Shown one piece after another: positions 1-7,753 of a stretch of 19,380 nt of DNA. Source of the stretch: Planctomycetaceae bacterium UBA6172 (lineage in GTDB: Bacteria; Planctomycetota; Planctomycetia; Pirellulales; Pirellulaceae); the NCBI GenBank assembly GCA_002422955.1, contig DITY01000326.1:1-19380 (forward strand), read 5' to 3'. Within the stretch, counting starts at the first letter, position 1, and the number at the start of each line of letters is the position of its first letter. Made by a program: the position numbers and the translations under genes. A model generated the notes under the pieces. That model was not told the DNA's origin. It saw only the letters and a list, made by a program, of their open reading frames with translations, and made no database searches.

Positions 1-64
1 GTAACGGATTCCCCGATCGGGACTTTCACCCGACCATTCAATCGCCTTCACAGGCGCACTAGCC

Positions 65-224
65 GCGGGCGTGAGCCCGCAGATGCCATTACCCACCCAA
101 CGTCCTGAGCCGCGGAGCGGCGCCAGCAAACCACACACTGCCGCCGCTTCGCGGCTCCGACCGGTTGCTCGCAACCATCCCGTGGGCTGACACCCACGGC
201 TAAATGCTGCCGCGGCTCCGCCGC
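65..224. repeat. Cluster of six short GC-rich hairpins (REP-like)
   Basis: Six perfect short inverted repeats lie within 160 bp. They are GCGGGC/GCCCGC with a GTGA loop (65-80), CCGC/GCGG with a GGA loop (110-120), GCCGC/GCGGC with a TTC loop (143-155), GGTTG/CAACC with a CTCG loop (163-176), CCGTGGG/CCCACGG with a 6-nt loop (180-199), and GCGGC/GCCGC with a TCC loop (212-224). Similar GC-rich palindromes are common between genes in planctomycete chromosomes, so this is probably an interspersed repeat of the REP kind. The cluster ends about 45 bp before a damaged antitoxin gene. No transposase is present. Confidence 0.6.
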
Positions 225-267
225 TAAATCGCCGGGCCTCGCTGAGAGTTTCGGCTGCAACCTTAAT

Positions 268-477
268 TTGAGGTGTGACAATGCGCTAGCTCTGATCGAC
301 AAGCCGATTCTGGAAATGCTTCAGATTTCCGCCGAGAAGCCGCTGGAACTGAGCACCAACGGCGACCAAATCCTGGCGACGCCGTGTCGAGACAAGGCTC
401 GCCAGAAAAAGCTTGCCGAGAGCCTCAAATCGATCAACCAGAAGTTCCGTGATGATCTGCGCCGACTGGCACAGTAA
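268..477 (+). pseudogene. MazE/AbrB-type antitoxin, N-terminally damaged
   Basis: The readable protein is 69 residues from a TTG codon. It contains NALALIDKPILEMLQIS, then PLELSTNGDQILATP, then a basic helical tail (KLAESLKSINQKFRDDLRRL). This matches the SpoVT/AbrB-like antitoxin family, whose members usually begin with about ten residues ending in a HGNSLAL-like loop, followed by V-I-D-K-P-I-L and the same kind of tail. Here no ATG or good ribosome site is seen. The glycine of the G-N-S/A loop is replaced, and one residue appears missing between LAL and IDKP. The frame stays open upstream into the hairpin cluster without gaining a family-like start. In intact loci the antitoxin binds its own promoter and neutralises the downstream toxin. 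The toxin here is only a stub starting at the next base after the stop. A functional TTG-started protein cannot be excluded. Confidence 0.6.
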
Positions 478-534
478 ATGGCTGATATCGAATACGTGGA
501 ACTCCGCGACGTATGGCAGCGAGACCTACGTTAG
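478..534 (+). pseudogene. Truncated toxin stub (Fic/Doc-like start)
   Basis: The ATG directly abuts the antitoxin stop codon, the usual spacing of a toxin-antitoxin pair. Only 18 codons follow before TAG: MADIEYVELRDV and then WQRDLR. The D-I-E-Y-V-E-L-x-D-V opening resembles the first strand of death-on-curing (Fic/Doc) toxins, which commonly follow this antitoxin type and are normally about 125-145 residues long. The Fic motif and all catalytic residues are absent. The stub ends where the convergent 1274-residue gene ends (stop at 531-533), so the rest of the toxin was probably lost in a deletion or rearrangement at this junction. Assignment to Doc rests on a dozen residues and on context. 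Confidence 0.45.
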
Positions 535-3500
535 TCCCCTCGTATTGGCGACCAGAAGGCCCGGAACGACTGGGTGCGGCGGGTGTGGCGACGATTGAGT
601 TCCTCGACGCGCTCGCCGTCCGCGGATTGATCGGGGAGGGGCGGATAGCTCTTCATCACGCGGAACGGGAGCGGCTCGGAACTTTGGCCGGCCAAGGTAT
701 TCAGGTCGGCGTCCTTATCCCAACCGACGCAGTGCAAGATGAAGTCACGCTTCCAACCGGGCGGGACGGGCTGTTCTGGGACGCGGAAACGGAGTTGCAG
801 TTCGTCGCCCGGAGCCATCACCACCATCGCGTCATCCCAGGCGGTGACCAGTTCGAGCCGATCGCCAAGGTCCGTGAACCGCCCTCCCAGCGGCGGCCAT
901 TTCGGTCCCGGGGACAACAATTCGTAATCGTAGGTTTCCGGCGCGCGTTCCGACGGTTTCCGCTTGGCCGAAAAGCCGCGGGCGTGCAAATCGGCGCTGA
1001 CCAACGGCGCGATCTGCGTGTTGATCGGCGGTTGTTCGCGGCGCACGGCGAGGCTGGCCGAATCCCAGTAAATTTGGGCGGAGGTCCGGACTCGGAGCCG
1101 CGGGTCCGAGCGGACGATGACGTCGCTGACATCGACCACGATCGTCTTCGTCTTGCCGCCGGGGAAGCCCATGAACGGGATCGCTTCTCGCCACCCCGAA
1201 TCGGCCGTCGCGTCGGGTACCCAAACCGAGGGGAACTCGACCGCCGGCAGATCTGGGTTCTGATCGATTTGGATGTTGAGCGAGGAGTCGGTCGGCAGGA
1301 TCCAGCCGGTGATCACCAAGAAAGTCTTCCCGTCCTCGGCAGCCGGCGGCAGGGGGCCGAAGTCCAGGTCCACCCAGTGCGGCGGACAGAGCCCTTGCAG
1401 GAGTCGCGTGTCAAACGCTTTGACGTAGTTTTCATCTTGGGCCGTAAGCTCGCCGGTCACATCCCGTCCTTGGGTGTCCAAGCCCCGCTTCAGCGGGAGC
1501 CTGTCTTCGGCGGCAAACGCATGGATCTGGGGGGTGGCGATCTGGGGCGGTCCGACCTTCTCGTTGGTCCAGATCTCGACGGACTCGGGGTGATCGACCG
1601 CCATCAGCTCGAGGTGGTCGAGGTAGGCGACCTCCCATAATTCCTCGGTAATTCGCAGCTCATAAAACCCGTCGCGCGGTGTCAGGTACTTGCCATCAAC
1701 TTTGAGGTATTCCCAGGGGCGGTCGGCGGCAACGACGTTCTGAGCGACTTGCAAGCCCAGCGGCGCCGCCCACAGGCAATCGGTAACGAATGCGAAACGT
1801 TCACCGTTCCAAGCGTAAAGGTAGGGGCACGACCCTTTCAGCGTCTGCTCTTCCTCGATCATCGAATTGGGGCCTGGTCGCAGGACCATTTGCGTCAGGC
1901 CGTTCGGGAAGATGATTCGCAACGAGTCGGCGGTCTCATAGCCACCCAGCCCGAAATGGGTGGTCGGTTGCGTGACGATCGCCGCGCGATAGTTCGTCCC
2001 GAACCAGGCCTCGATCACTGAGCCGATCGCGTAATGATTGACCCGGCCGCTCGCCGCGCTGTTGTCGTCGATCCCGCGAAAGCGAAGGTTCAAAAAATTA
2101 CCGGGGGCCTCGGTCGTGTTGCGATCGATCCGCCAGCGGCCGGCTTCGATCGATAGGATGTCGAGGCGACCGTCGAGGTCGAAATCCTGGGCCACCACCC
2201 AACGACCGGCCGGTGCCCCGACGACCGAAACCTCCGTCGCTTGTACCGCCCCCCCAAGCCGCCTCGCCGTAGGGGCGGCCTGATCCGCCGCGCTGGGGAA
2301 CAGGATCTCCTGCCAGGAATCGTTGTCCCAGTCCGCGACGAGCGGGTTGGCGGACGACGGGTCCAAAGACTCCACCTGTTCGACTCGCCACGCGCCAGCA
2401 TCCGTCGTTTGCGAGTAAACGACCCGCGTCTGATCCGCGCCGGCGACCAGCAGGTCCCAAGACACATTGCCGTCGTAGTCCGCCACTTGGAGGAACTTGG
2501 CGCCGGGGGTTGCGGGGATGTCGCTCAGTTCGCGGAAGCGGAACTGCAGGTGCAGCAAGTTTTCGACCACCGCGATCTTCCCCGAACCGTTGAGTAGGCA
2601 GACGATGTCCAGGTCGAGGTCGCGATCGAGATCCACGATTGCCATGGCGGCGACATCGCGTGAGCTCTCATAAAAACCCGACCCGGCACTTTGATCGACT
2701 TCGTAGAACGTTCGGTTGCCGCGGTTGACGAACAGTCGCACGCCGCGGTCGCGGGTGGCGAAGGCCAAATCGAGGTCACCGTCACCGTCGAGATCGCCGG
2801 CGATCGCGGCCGAAACGTTGGCCAGATCCTCCAAGCCGGTCTCCGTCGCAACCAAGGACAAACGGGCGTCCGGCGTGGTCGTCGGCCGGCCATCGACGGC
2901 AACCAATCGTACCCCTTGAGGCCCGAAGATGACCAAGGATTGAAACGTCGTGTGCCGCGCGGGCGGGGCGCCGGCGGACATGGCGGACGTCTCGGAACTG
3001 CCTGGCGCGGCAGGCGGCTCGGCCGTAGCGGGGGTTGCCTGAAGGCGGTTGGGGTCGGACGCGTCGACCATGAACAGGTCAGCGGCCAACATGCCGGCGC
3101 ATTCCAGTTCGAGATTCAGTGACGCCAGCGTTTCAGGCGGCGTGCCCTCGGCGAGGTCGACGCGGGAAACGGTGATCTGTCCCTGCTCGGATAGGCTGAC
3201 CACTTCTGGCCTCAGGTCCAGATCGATATCGACGGTCAGCGCCGCCAGCACGTCCTCTTCGCTGCCGCTGGCCACATTGCCGAAGGTCACCGGGCCACTT
3301 GCCATCGGCTGCGGTTGGCCCTGCCTGATCTGTTGGGCTAGACGCCGCATGGTTTCATAACTGATGCGATCGAGCGGATGAAGGGAGACGCGTTTGCGAT
3401 CGGTCTTGACGAGTTCCGAGCTGTTCAAGGCGTTGAACCACAGGTTCATTTTCTGCTCCGCATCCGGCCACTGCTGGGCCTCGATGGCGTCGATGATCTG

Positions 3501-4355
3501 CTGGCTCAGTTCATCGGGCGTCAGGCCGATCGCCTCGGTTGTGAGCCGCAGGATCGGTTCGATCGCTCGCGACAATTGGCGGCTCGTCGCGACCGCGGCG
3601 GCGGCCTCCGGATCCCGCGCCGCGATGCCCAGCCGCGCGGCCCGCAAGGCCAAGTACAGGTTGTCGGGTTGCAGCGCCAAGAAGCGTCGCAGGGTTGCCG
3701 ATGCTTCAAGCGTCTGTTGGGCCTCGAACGTACGGCCGGTGAATCCCAGTTCCTCGTGAGCCTGCAGCCAGACCCCCGCCAATCCCTGGCCGCCCCGCGT
3801 CGCGGATGGGTCGCCGGTCACCCAGTCCGAGATCGCTCGCAAAACCTTTTCTCGGATCGCGTTCGCCTGGTCGGGTTCCAGCAGCGCTGCCTCGCTGAGG
3901 TCGATCCGGCTGGAGAGCCACAGCAGTTCAGCCGGTGGTGCCCCCGCGCTGCCGTGGTCGTCGACGGCCTGGCGAGCCCGCGACAACGCTTCCGGCAACT
4001 TGGCCAGCGCGGCGTCGCGGGCTTGCGGCGTATCGGCGTCTTGGCGGACTAGGCCCACCAACGACTCCACCGCCAGCAACCGATTCAGCGCGCGGTTCAA
4101 CGTGACAGCACGGTCCTCGGGCAACTCCGCGAACAGCGACTCCCAATCCTCGTCCGCCGCCTCCGCCTGCAAACTTTCGGTCGCGTTGATCGCTTGGCGG
4201 AGCGTCACAAAGAGCTCCTCGTCCGGCACACGACGCCCCAACAGTCCGCCGGGGCGGAAGCCCAGGTACAGCATCATTGCCAAGCCGATCGCGGCCAGCA
4301 GCAGGGCTGCGATCAAGCGGCGGTCGTATCGCGTGGGGATGGGAGCGGCGGTCAT
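531..4355 (-). CDS. Membrane-anchored FG-GAP/VCBS-repeat protein with ASPIC/UnbV domain (CRTAC-like)
   Basis: I chose the ATG at 4355 (1274 residues) over the TTG two codons upstream; neither has a clear ribosome site. Residue positions below count from the TTG. One transmembrane segment lies at about 16-34, with a short positive N-terminus, predicting a periplasmic or exported body. Residues 45-350 are helical and partly TPR-like. A calcium-type propeller region follows, with FG-GAP/VCBS motifs DLDGDGDLDLAF (523-534), DLDRDLDLDIV (577-587) and DFDLDGRLDIL (726-736). An ASPIC/UnbV domain follows at about 755-840, including HFGLGGYETADSLRIIFPNG. About 435 further residues include SCPYLYAWNGERFAFVTD and a C-terminal FILHCVGWDKDADLNT segment, both of which I associate with bacterial CRTAC-like proteins. 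The ligand is unknown; surface or periplasmic binding is inferred. It reads away from the neighbouring Asp/His-tail gene, 306 bp upstream, and converges on the toxin stub. Confidence 0.88.
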   Translation of the reverse strand: MTAAPIPTRYDRRLIAALLLAAIGLAMMLYLGFRPGGLLGRRVPDEELFVTLRQAINATESLQAEAADEDWESLFAELPEDRAVTLNRALNRLLAVESLVGLVRQDADTPQARDAALAKLPEALSRARQAVDDHGSAGAPPAELLWLSSRIDLSEAALLEPDQANAIREKVLRAISDWVTGDPSATRGGQGLAGVWLQAHEELGFTGRTFEAQQTLEASATLRRFLALQPDNLYLALRAARLGIAARDPEAAAAVATSRQLSRAIEPILRLTTEAIGLTPDELSQQIIDAIEAQQWPDAEQKMNLWFNALNSSELVKTDRKRVSLHPLDRISYETMRRLAQQIRQGQPQPMASGPVTFGNVASGSEEDVLAALTVDIDLDLRPEVVSLSEQGQITVSRVDLAEGTPPETLASLNLELECAGMLAADLFMVDASDPNRLQATPATAEPPAAPGSSETSAMSAGAPPARHTTFQSLVIFGPQGVRLVAVDGRPTTTPDARLSLVATETGLEDLANVSAAIAGDLDGDGDLDLAFATRDRGVRLFVNRGNRTFYEVDQSAGSGFYESSRDVAAMAIVDLDRDLDLDIVCLLNGSGKIAVVENLLHLQFRFRELSDIPATPGAKFLQVADYDGNVSWDLLVAGADQTRVVYSQTTDAGAWRVEQVESLDPSSANPLVADWDNDSWQEILFPSAADQAAPTARRLGGAVQATEVSVVGAPAGRWVVAQDFDLDGRLDILSIEAGRWRIDRNTTEAPGNFLNLRFRGIDDNSAASGRVNHYAIGSVIEAWFGTNYRAAIVTQPTTHFGLGGYETADSLRIIFPNGLTQMVLRPGPNSMIEEEQTLKGSCPYLYAWNGERFAFVTDCLWAAPLGLQVAQNVVAADRPWEYLKVDGKYLTPRDGFYELRITEELWEVAYLDHLELMAVDHPESVEIWTNEKVGPPQIATPQIHAFAAEDRLPLKRGLDTQGRDVTGELTAQDENYVKAFDTRLLQGLCPPHWVDLDFGPLPPAAEDGKTFLVITGWILPTDSSLNIQIDQNPDLPAVEFPSVWVPDATADSGWREAIPFMGFPGGKTKTIVVDVSDVIVRSDPRLRVRTSAQIYWDSASLAVRREQPPINTQIAPLVSADLHARGFSAKRKPSERAPETYDYELLSPGPKWPPLGGRFTDLGDRLELVTAWDDAMVVMAPGDELQLRFRVPEQPVPPGWKRDFILHCVGWDKDADLNTLAGQSSEPLPFRVMKSYPPLPDQSADGERVEELNRRHTRRTQSFRAFWSPIRGD

Positions 4356-4661
4356 CTGCAATCCGTGGTCGTGTTCCAGAGCGTTTAGCGATTGGGCGTG
4401 GGTGGCCGAACCCGTGGGCCTGCTAGCGAGGCGGAACCCGTGGTTTCGCCGGTCTCTGCCCGTTGCGGAGGGCCGGCCGCGGTATCTTAACCGACGGTGG
4501 TCGATTCGCTGGTCTTCGGGATCTCAACGGATTCGGCGGCACCGAGGAGCATAAATAGCAGTCTGGCCCGCCGCGGGCTGCGGCGGTTGGGGTTGCCGTT
4601 CTTCGATCGGCGTTCTTCGATCGGATGGTGAAGACGACCGGTCGGCGCCACGCGTCTGAGG
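4356..4661. other. Intergenic stretch with a 14-bp tandem repeat
   Basis: This 306-bp gap separates two minus-strand genes. The only structure I can support is a perfect direct tandem repeat of CGTTCTTCGATCGG at 4597-4610 and 4611-4624. No convincing promoter or terminator was seen, and no open frame here resembles a protein. Confidence 0.5.
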
Positions 4662-5486
4662 TTAAAAGGGCACATCGGGGTCGTGATAGGGTTGGCCGCC
4701 ATGCCCGTCCCCGTCGCGGTCATGATCGTCGCCGTCGTCCTCCAGGTCGGCGAACAGCCACGGCTGGGCCGGATCGGTGGGAGCCAGCTTCGCGTCATTT
4801 TCCTGAGAGTCGTCCAGCAAAGAATCCATCAGCTTGAGCAGATCCAACAGGGCCTCGTTATCGGCGATCCGCTCCAGGTTCAGCTCTTCGGGGTCATTGC
4901 GTCTGGCGGGACCGACACGAAACCCGATCGGGACCAAACCATCGGCGATCGCTTGGTCGGCGAACTCGATCACTTCGCGGAGCGTGATCCGCAGGCCATC
5001 GGTCAGACTCGCGCTTTGGAGCAGATGCTTTGCGAGCAGTGGGCCCATCGTCAAGACGAACTCGGGAGTCGTCGCATGGACCTCCTGCAACATGCGGAAG
5101 GCGATCGCCAACGCCCCGGCGTGCATTTGCCTGCCAAGCAGTTTCCGGATTCGTTCCTGGTACTCCTGCGGGAAGGGGACTCTCGCTAGCTGTTCCGGCG
5201 CGCCACCGCGGATCTGCAGTACCAAGCCCGGGCCGAACCCCTCTGCCTCATCGAACGGATCGATGACGAACAGCAGATCGTCCGGCGACAGTTCCTCGTC
5301 CAGCAGGTCCTGGGCGAACTCGGCGCACGGGGCGCCGCACGCCTCAAGCTCCTCGGCGAGCCTGCGGGCTCCGGCCAGGTAGGCCTCGAACAGGCGCGGA
5401 TCGTGTTCCCACCACTCGTCCATCTCTTCGCATTCGGGATCGGTGCCACGAAGATAATTCGAAGCGAAGTATTCGATCCGGCTCAT
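4662..5486 (-). CDS. Unrecognised acidic protein with Asp/His-rich C-terminal tail
   Basis: This is a 274-residue soluble protein with no signal peptide or membrane segment that I can see. The start is well supported, because AAAGGAG lies 7 bases before the ATG, one of the few good ribosome sites in the window. The N-terminus is acidic and rich in Trp/Glu (EEMDEWWEHD, 20-29). The body is mainly helical and contains LLFVIDPFDEAEGFGPG (71-87). The last 27 residues alternate Asp, His and Gly (EDDGDDHDRDGDGHGG), which looks like a flexible metal-binding or low-complexity tail. I do not recognise a family. It is 306 bp upstream of the FG-GAP gene on the same strand; co-transcription is possible but unproven. 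The real-gene call rests on its ribosome site, its length and its lack of a better competing frame. Confidence 0.72.
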   Translation of the reverse strand: MSRIEYFASNYLRGTDPECEEMDEWWEHDPRLFEAYLAGARRLAEELEACGAPCAEFAQDLLDEELSPDDLLFVIDPFDEAEGFGPGLVLQIRGGAPEQLARVPFPQEYQERIRKLLGRQMHAGALAIAFRMLQEVHATTPEFVLTMGPLLAKHLLQSASLTDGLRITLREVIEFADQAIADGLVPIGFRVGPARRNDPEELNLERIADNEALLDLLKLMDSLLDDSQENDAKLAPTDPAQPWLFADLEDDGDDHDRDGDGHGGQPYHDPDVPF

Positions 5487-5493
5487 AAGCCCA

Positions 5494-5500
5494 CTCCTTT
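5494..5500 (-). promoter_or_regulatory. Strong Shine-Dalgarno site
   Basis: On the minus strand AAAGGAG sits 7 bases before the ATG at 5486. It fixes the start of the Asp/His-tail protein and is notable because most genes in this window lack such a site. Confidence 0.75.
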
Positions 5501-6054
5501 ACCTTTCCATGGCCCGATCCGTCCGTTCGGTTGGGCCACGTCCAAGTCGATATTGAGTGACGAAGGGAAGCTGTTGAAACGCATTCACGCCGCCGAAGGC
5601 GCTCTCGGTCGACTGCTCGTTGTCATCAGCTGTCGGTCGTCTTCTGCTTATCTTAACGTTTCAGGCGGTCGCAAGTGGCGTCTGGTGGCACAAGCGGCCG
5701 CACTTGAGGCCCGCGAACATAAACGGTCGCAGCCGTGTACCGAGCGGAGGCCCGTGACCTGAGTCGTAGGCCATTCGTGGCAGCGATCGGGTTGCTAATT
5801 TCGCGGGGATTACTCGAAGAACGGATCGGGGCGATCTCCCGCTGGGCCGTTCGGGTATGCTGTTCGAGGACGCGTGCGGGCAAATCACCCTCCGCGTCGC
5901 CCGCCAGGCTGGCTTGCTGGCTGGCGAAGATCCCGACCGATCGGGCCCCCGCCCGATCGCACCCGCGATTGCCCTGGCTTGCCGACTGCGTTCCCCGTCT
6001 GCTGGTAAGTCGGTGCGACCACCTTTTTTCTACTCTTCGTTCGCGACCCTACCG
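5501..6054. other. Intergenic region between divergent genes
   Basis: This stretch of about 550 bp lies between divergently transcribed genes, so promoters for both probably lie here, but I cannot place them with confidence. It holds small inverted repeats such as CGCC-GAA-GGCG at 5591-5601 and a CCCGA/TCGGG hairpin near 5934-5947. Short frames on both strands (for example 5653-5888 minus) do not look like proteins. The frame of the next gene stays open upstream to 5857, but that part is composition-biased and unlike the rest of the protein. Confidence 0.4.
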
Positions 6055-6675
6055 ATGCCAACGCCAAAGTTCTTAACAGCGATCAAATGCGTCACGATCA
6101 TCGCATTTTTGATCACACTCTCGACGACCTATTACCTGCGGTCCGAGGTGCTGAAGCTGAATCGGCTCCGGTTCTCATCGGATAATCTGCGCGCGGAGGA
6201 AACCTTGAGGGCGCTCAAGGAGTCGTATCCGGTGCGGGTGGCGGAGCACGCGGTCCAGTCCGAAAATTATCAGCTGGAGATGGAGCATTATGAGGAAATG
6301 TTGGCGTTGTATCGCAGCAACTACGAGGAATACGTGAAGCGATTGAAGGACGAGTTTCGCCCCCCGCAACTGCCCCAAAAGCCGGTCAAACCGAATTCAC
6401 CGGAACTGAGCGACCAGTTGGCGACGATCAACGCCGAATTTCGACTGCAGCAATTTCGCTACTTCGACAGCACGAGCCGTCTCAATTTCCTCTGCGGCCT
6501 GTCGGCGCTCACGCTGGTCGGCGGGCTGCTGTCGCTGATCATGTTCGAGCAGGGCAACCAGCGGGTGCTGTACTTGGCGATTTTGGTGTTGAGCTTCGTG
6601 TTCATGATCGGCCCATCGTTCCATTCGATCATGAGCGCCATCGTCGGGTTTCTCGAAGCCCCCTCCGTGTTTTGA
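6055..6675 (+). CDS. Unrecognised three- to four-helix membrane protein with charged coiled-coil region
   Basis: I chose the ATG at 6055 (206 residues) over an in-frame start at 5857. The extra upstream stretch is Arg/Pro-rich and would bury the natural N-terminal membrane segment. No clear ribosome site precedes either start. A transmembrane segment spans about 9-27. Residues 30-105 are charged and helical, rich in Glu/Arg/Leu, and probably form a coiled coil. A Pro-rich linker (RPPQLPQKPVKPNSP) follows. Two further membrane segments lie at about 144-164 and 170-187, and a last hydrophobic stretch lies at 190-204. The layout suggests a large soluble loop held between membrane anchors. I do not recognise a family. 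It converges with the transglutaminase-like gene, with only 29 bp between the two stops. Confidence 0.68.
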   Translation: MPTPKFLTAIKCVTIIAFLITLSTTYYLRSEVLKLNRLRFSSDNLRAEETLRALKESYPVRVAEHAVQSENYQLEMEHYEEMLALYRSNYEEYVKRLKDEFRPPQLPQKPVKPNSPELSDQLATINAEFRLQQFRYFDSTSRLNFLCGLSALTLVGGLLSLIMFEQGNQRVLYLAILVLSFVFMIGPSFHSIMSAIVGFLEAPSVF

Positions 6676-6704
6676 TCGCGACCGACAATCCGGCGGGGCA
6701 CCGC

Positions 6705-7472
6705 TCAGCCACGATAGAGCCGCAGCGTCCAGCCGAGCGCGAGACACGTTGATGGCAGGAGCCACAGCAGGCCGGCACAGAGCTGTTCCAGGCGGTGCAG
6801 TCGGGGACTGATCGCTGCCCCGACCGGGAAAACGACGTTGTCCTCGGCAGACTGCAGGATCTCCATGTAATGCTCGGTCACCCACGGATTGCGGACGGTG
6901 ATGGCGAGCGCGTCGCGGACATAGTCGGCCTGGGCGGGCTGCTCGAGTTCTCGCAGGCTGAAGGGCAGGACCATGCCATACTCCGGGTCGGCGAAGTGCC
7001 AGCGGTCCTGATAGAACACCTCCAACGCCACATGGCCATTCAGGCCGACGAAGCGACAGGGTAGGCCGGCCGCTTCGGCGATCCCTTTGAGAATCTGGGA
7101 TCGTTCCGAACATTCGGCGAGCCCACCGGCGATCAGTCGGTGCGTGTCTTGCGTCCTCCGGAGCGGCGAATAGACGAAGCCCGCCGCCCACTGCATCCAG
7201 TTTTCCAAGAAGTGAACGTGTCGTGGCTGGGCGTGCCTCGTCCCATCACGTACTTGGCGGGTCGCTTCGTCCAGTTCGAATACGCCGCCCCGCTGCATTT
7301 CGCGGAGATAAGTGAACAGCGGCTTGCTCATGTCGCTGGCATGATGCCTGACCGGCAAGATACTGAGAATGGCGAGCGTGAAGGTCAGCACCCCGAGGCT
7401 AGTGAGCACCCCTGATACCACCCCGTGCGACGAAGGCTGAGCGCCTTCCTCCCGCCATGCCTGCGCAACCAT
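6705..7472 (-). CDS. Membrane-tethered transglutaminase-like protein
   Basis: This 255-residue protein has a transmembrane segment at each end (about 21-41 and 231-250), with the domain between them probably on the periplasmic side. The transglutaminase-like catalytic triad is visible in order: Cys121 in GLAECSERSQILKGIAEAAG, His147 in LNGHVALEVF and Asp162 in WHFADPEYGM. Spacing and surrounding residues fit the transglutaminase/cysteine-protease-like superfamily. Members may crosslink, hydrolyse amide bonds or process proteins or peptides; the substrate here is unknown. The ATG at 7472 is supported by GAGGA five bases upstream. The cytosolic N-terminus before the first helix is about 20 residues. 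The gene is monocistronic in this window. Confidence 0.82.
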   Translation of the reverse strand: MVAQAWREEGAQPSSHGVVSGVLTSLGVLTFTLAILSILPVRHHASDMSKPLFTYLREMQRGGVFELDEATRQVRDGTRHAQPRHVHFLENWMQWAAGFVYSPLRRTQDTHRLIAGGLAECSERSQILKGIAEAAGLPCRFVGLNGHVALEVFYQDRWHFADPEYGMVLPFSLRELEQPAQADYVRDALAITVRNPWVTEHYMEILQSAEDNVVFPVGAAISPRLHRLEQLCAGLLWLLPSTCLALGWTLRLYRG

Positions 7473-7678
7473 CGGCCGTCCTCACATCGGAGTGGCTCTG
7501 GGTACGCGTTCGATCCCTCCGCGGCGACGGGTCAGCTAACGCTCCGCTACTCGCGGATTCGCTCGCTTTCCCGCGACGAATGTCGATCGATGCAAGTAGC
7601 CATGCAGGTTGTCGGCGAGGCCGTTCGCGATCGGGCAGAGGCGGCTCCGCACAATCCGAGGATTCATCGTTTGACGAA

Positions 7679-7716
7679 CGAAATCCCTGTCATTGGCCTC
7701 AGCCAATGCGATTTCG
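7679..7716 (+). repeat. Two-part perfect hairpin
   Basis: CGAAATC (7679-7685) pairs with GATTTCG (7710-7716). Inside it, CATTGGC (7691-7697) pairs with GCCAATG (7702-7708) around a CTCA loop. Together this gives 14 perfect base pairs interrupted only by a 5/1 internal bulge. It sits just before the promoter-like pair of the small-RNA candidate, so it may be an operator or part of a longer RNA. Confidence 0.5.
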
Positions 7717-7717
7717 G

Positions 7718-7747
7718 TTGCTTCCGGTTAAACCTGGTATCTACAAT
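7718..7747 (+). promoter_or_regulatory. Promoter-like sequence of the small-RNA candidate
   Basis: TTGCTT (7718-7723) and TACAAT (7742-7747) are separated by 18 bases and resemble a housekeeping-sigma -35/-10 pair. The predicted transcript start is near 7754, directly before two stable hairpins. The match is moderate, and planctomycete promoters are poorly defined. Confidence 0.4.
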
Positions 7748-7753
7748 ACGCTC

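Noticed and set aside
48..302. Minus-strand 84-residue frame across the hairpin cluster
   Set aside because: The translation is made of the repeat palindromes (AVGVSPRDG-like), a typical spurious frame in planctomycete repeat DNA.
513..1640. Plus-strand open frame of 375 residues
   Set aside because: It is antisense to the 3' part of the FG-GAP gene and has no recognisable motif.
5653..5888. Two overlapping minus-strand frames in the intergenic region
   Set aside because: They have no ribosome site, are low-complexity and Arg/Pro-rich, and lie in different frames over the same DNA. They may reflect an interspersed repeat, but are not supported as genes.
5857..6054. Upstream extension of the coiled-coil membrane protein
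   Set aside because: The frame is open, but the added 66 residues are unlike the rest and would displace the N-terminal membrane segment. The ATG at 6055 fits better.
7671..7676. TTGACG as a -35 box for the small RNA
   Set aside because: There is no acceptable -10 box 16-18 bases downstream. The TTGCTT/TACAAT pair fits better.
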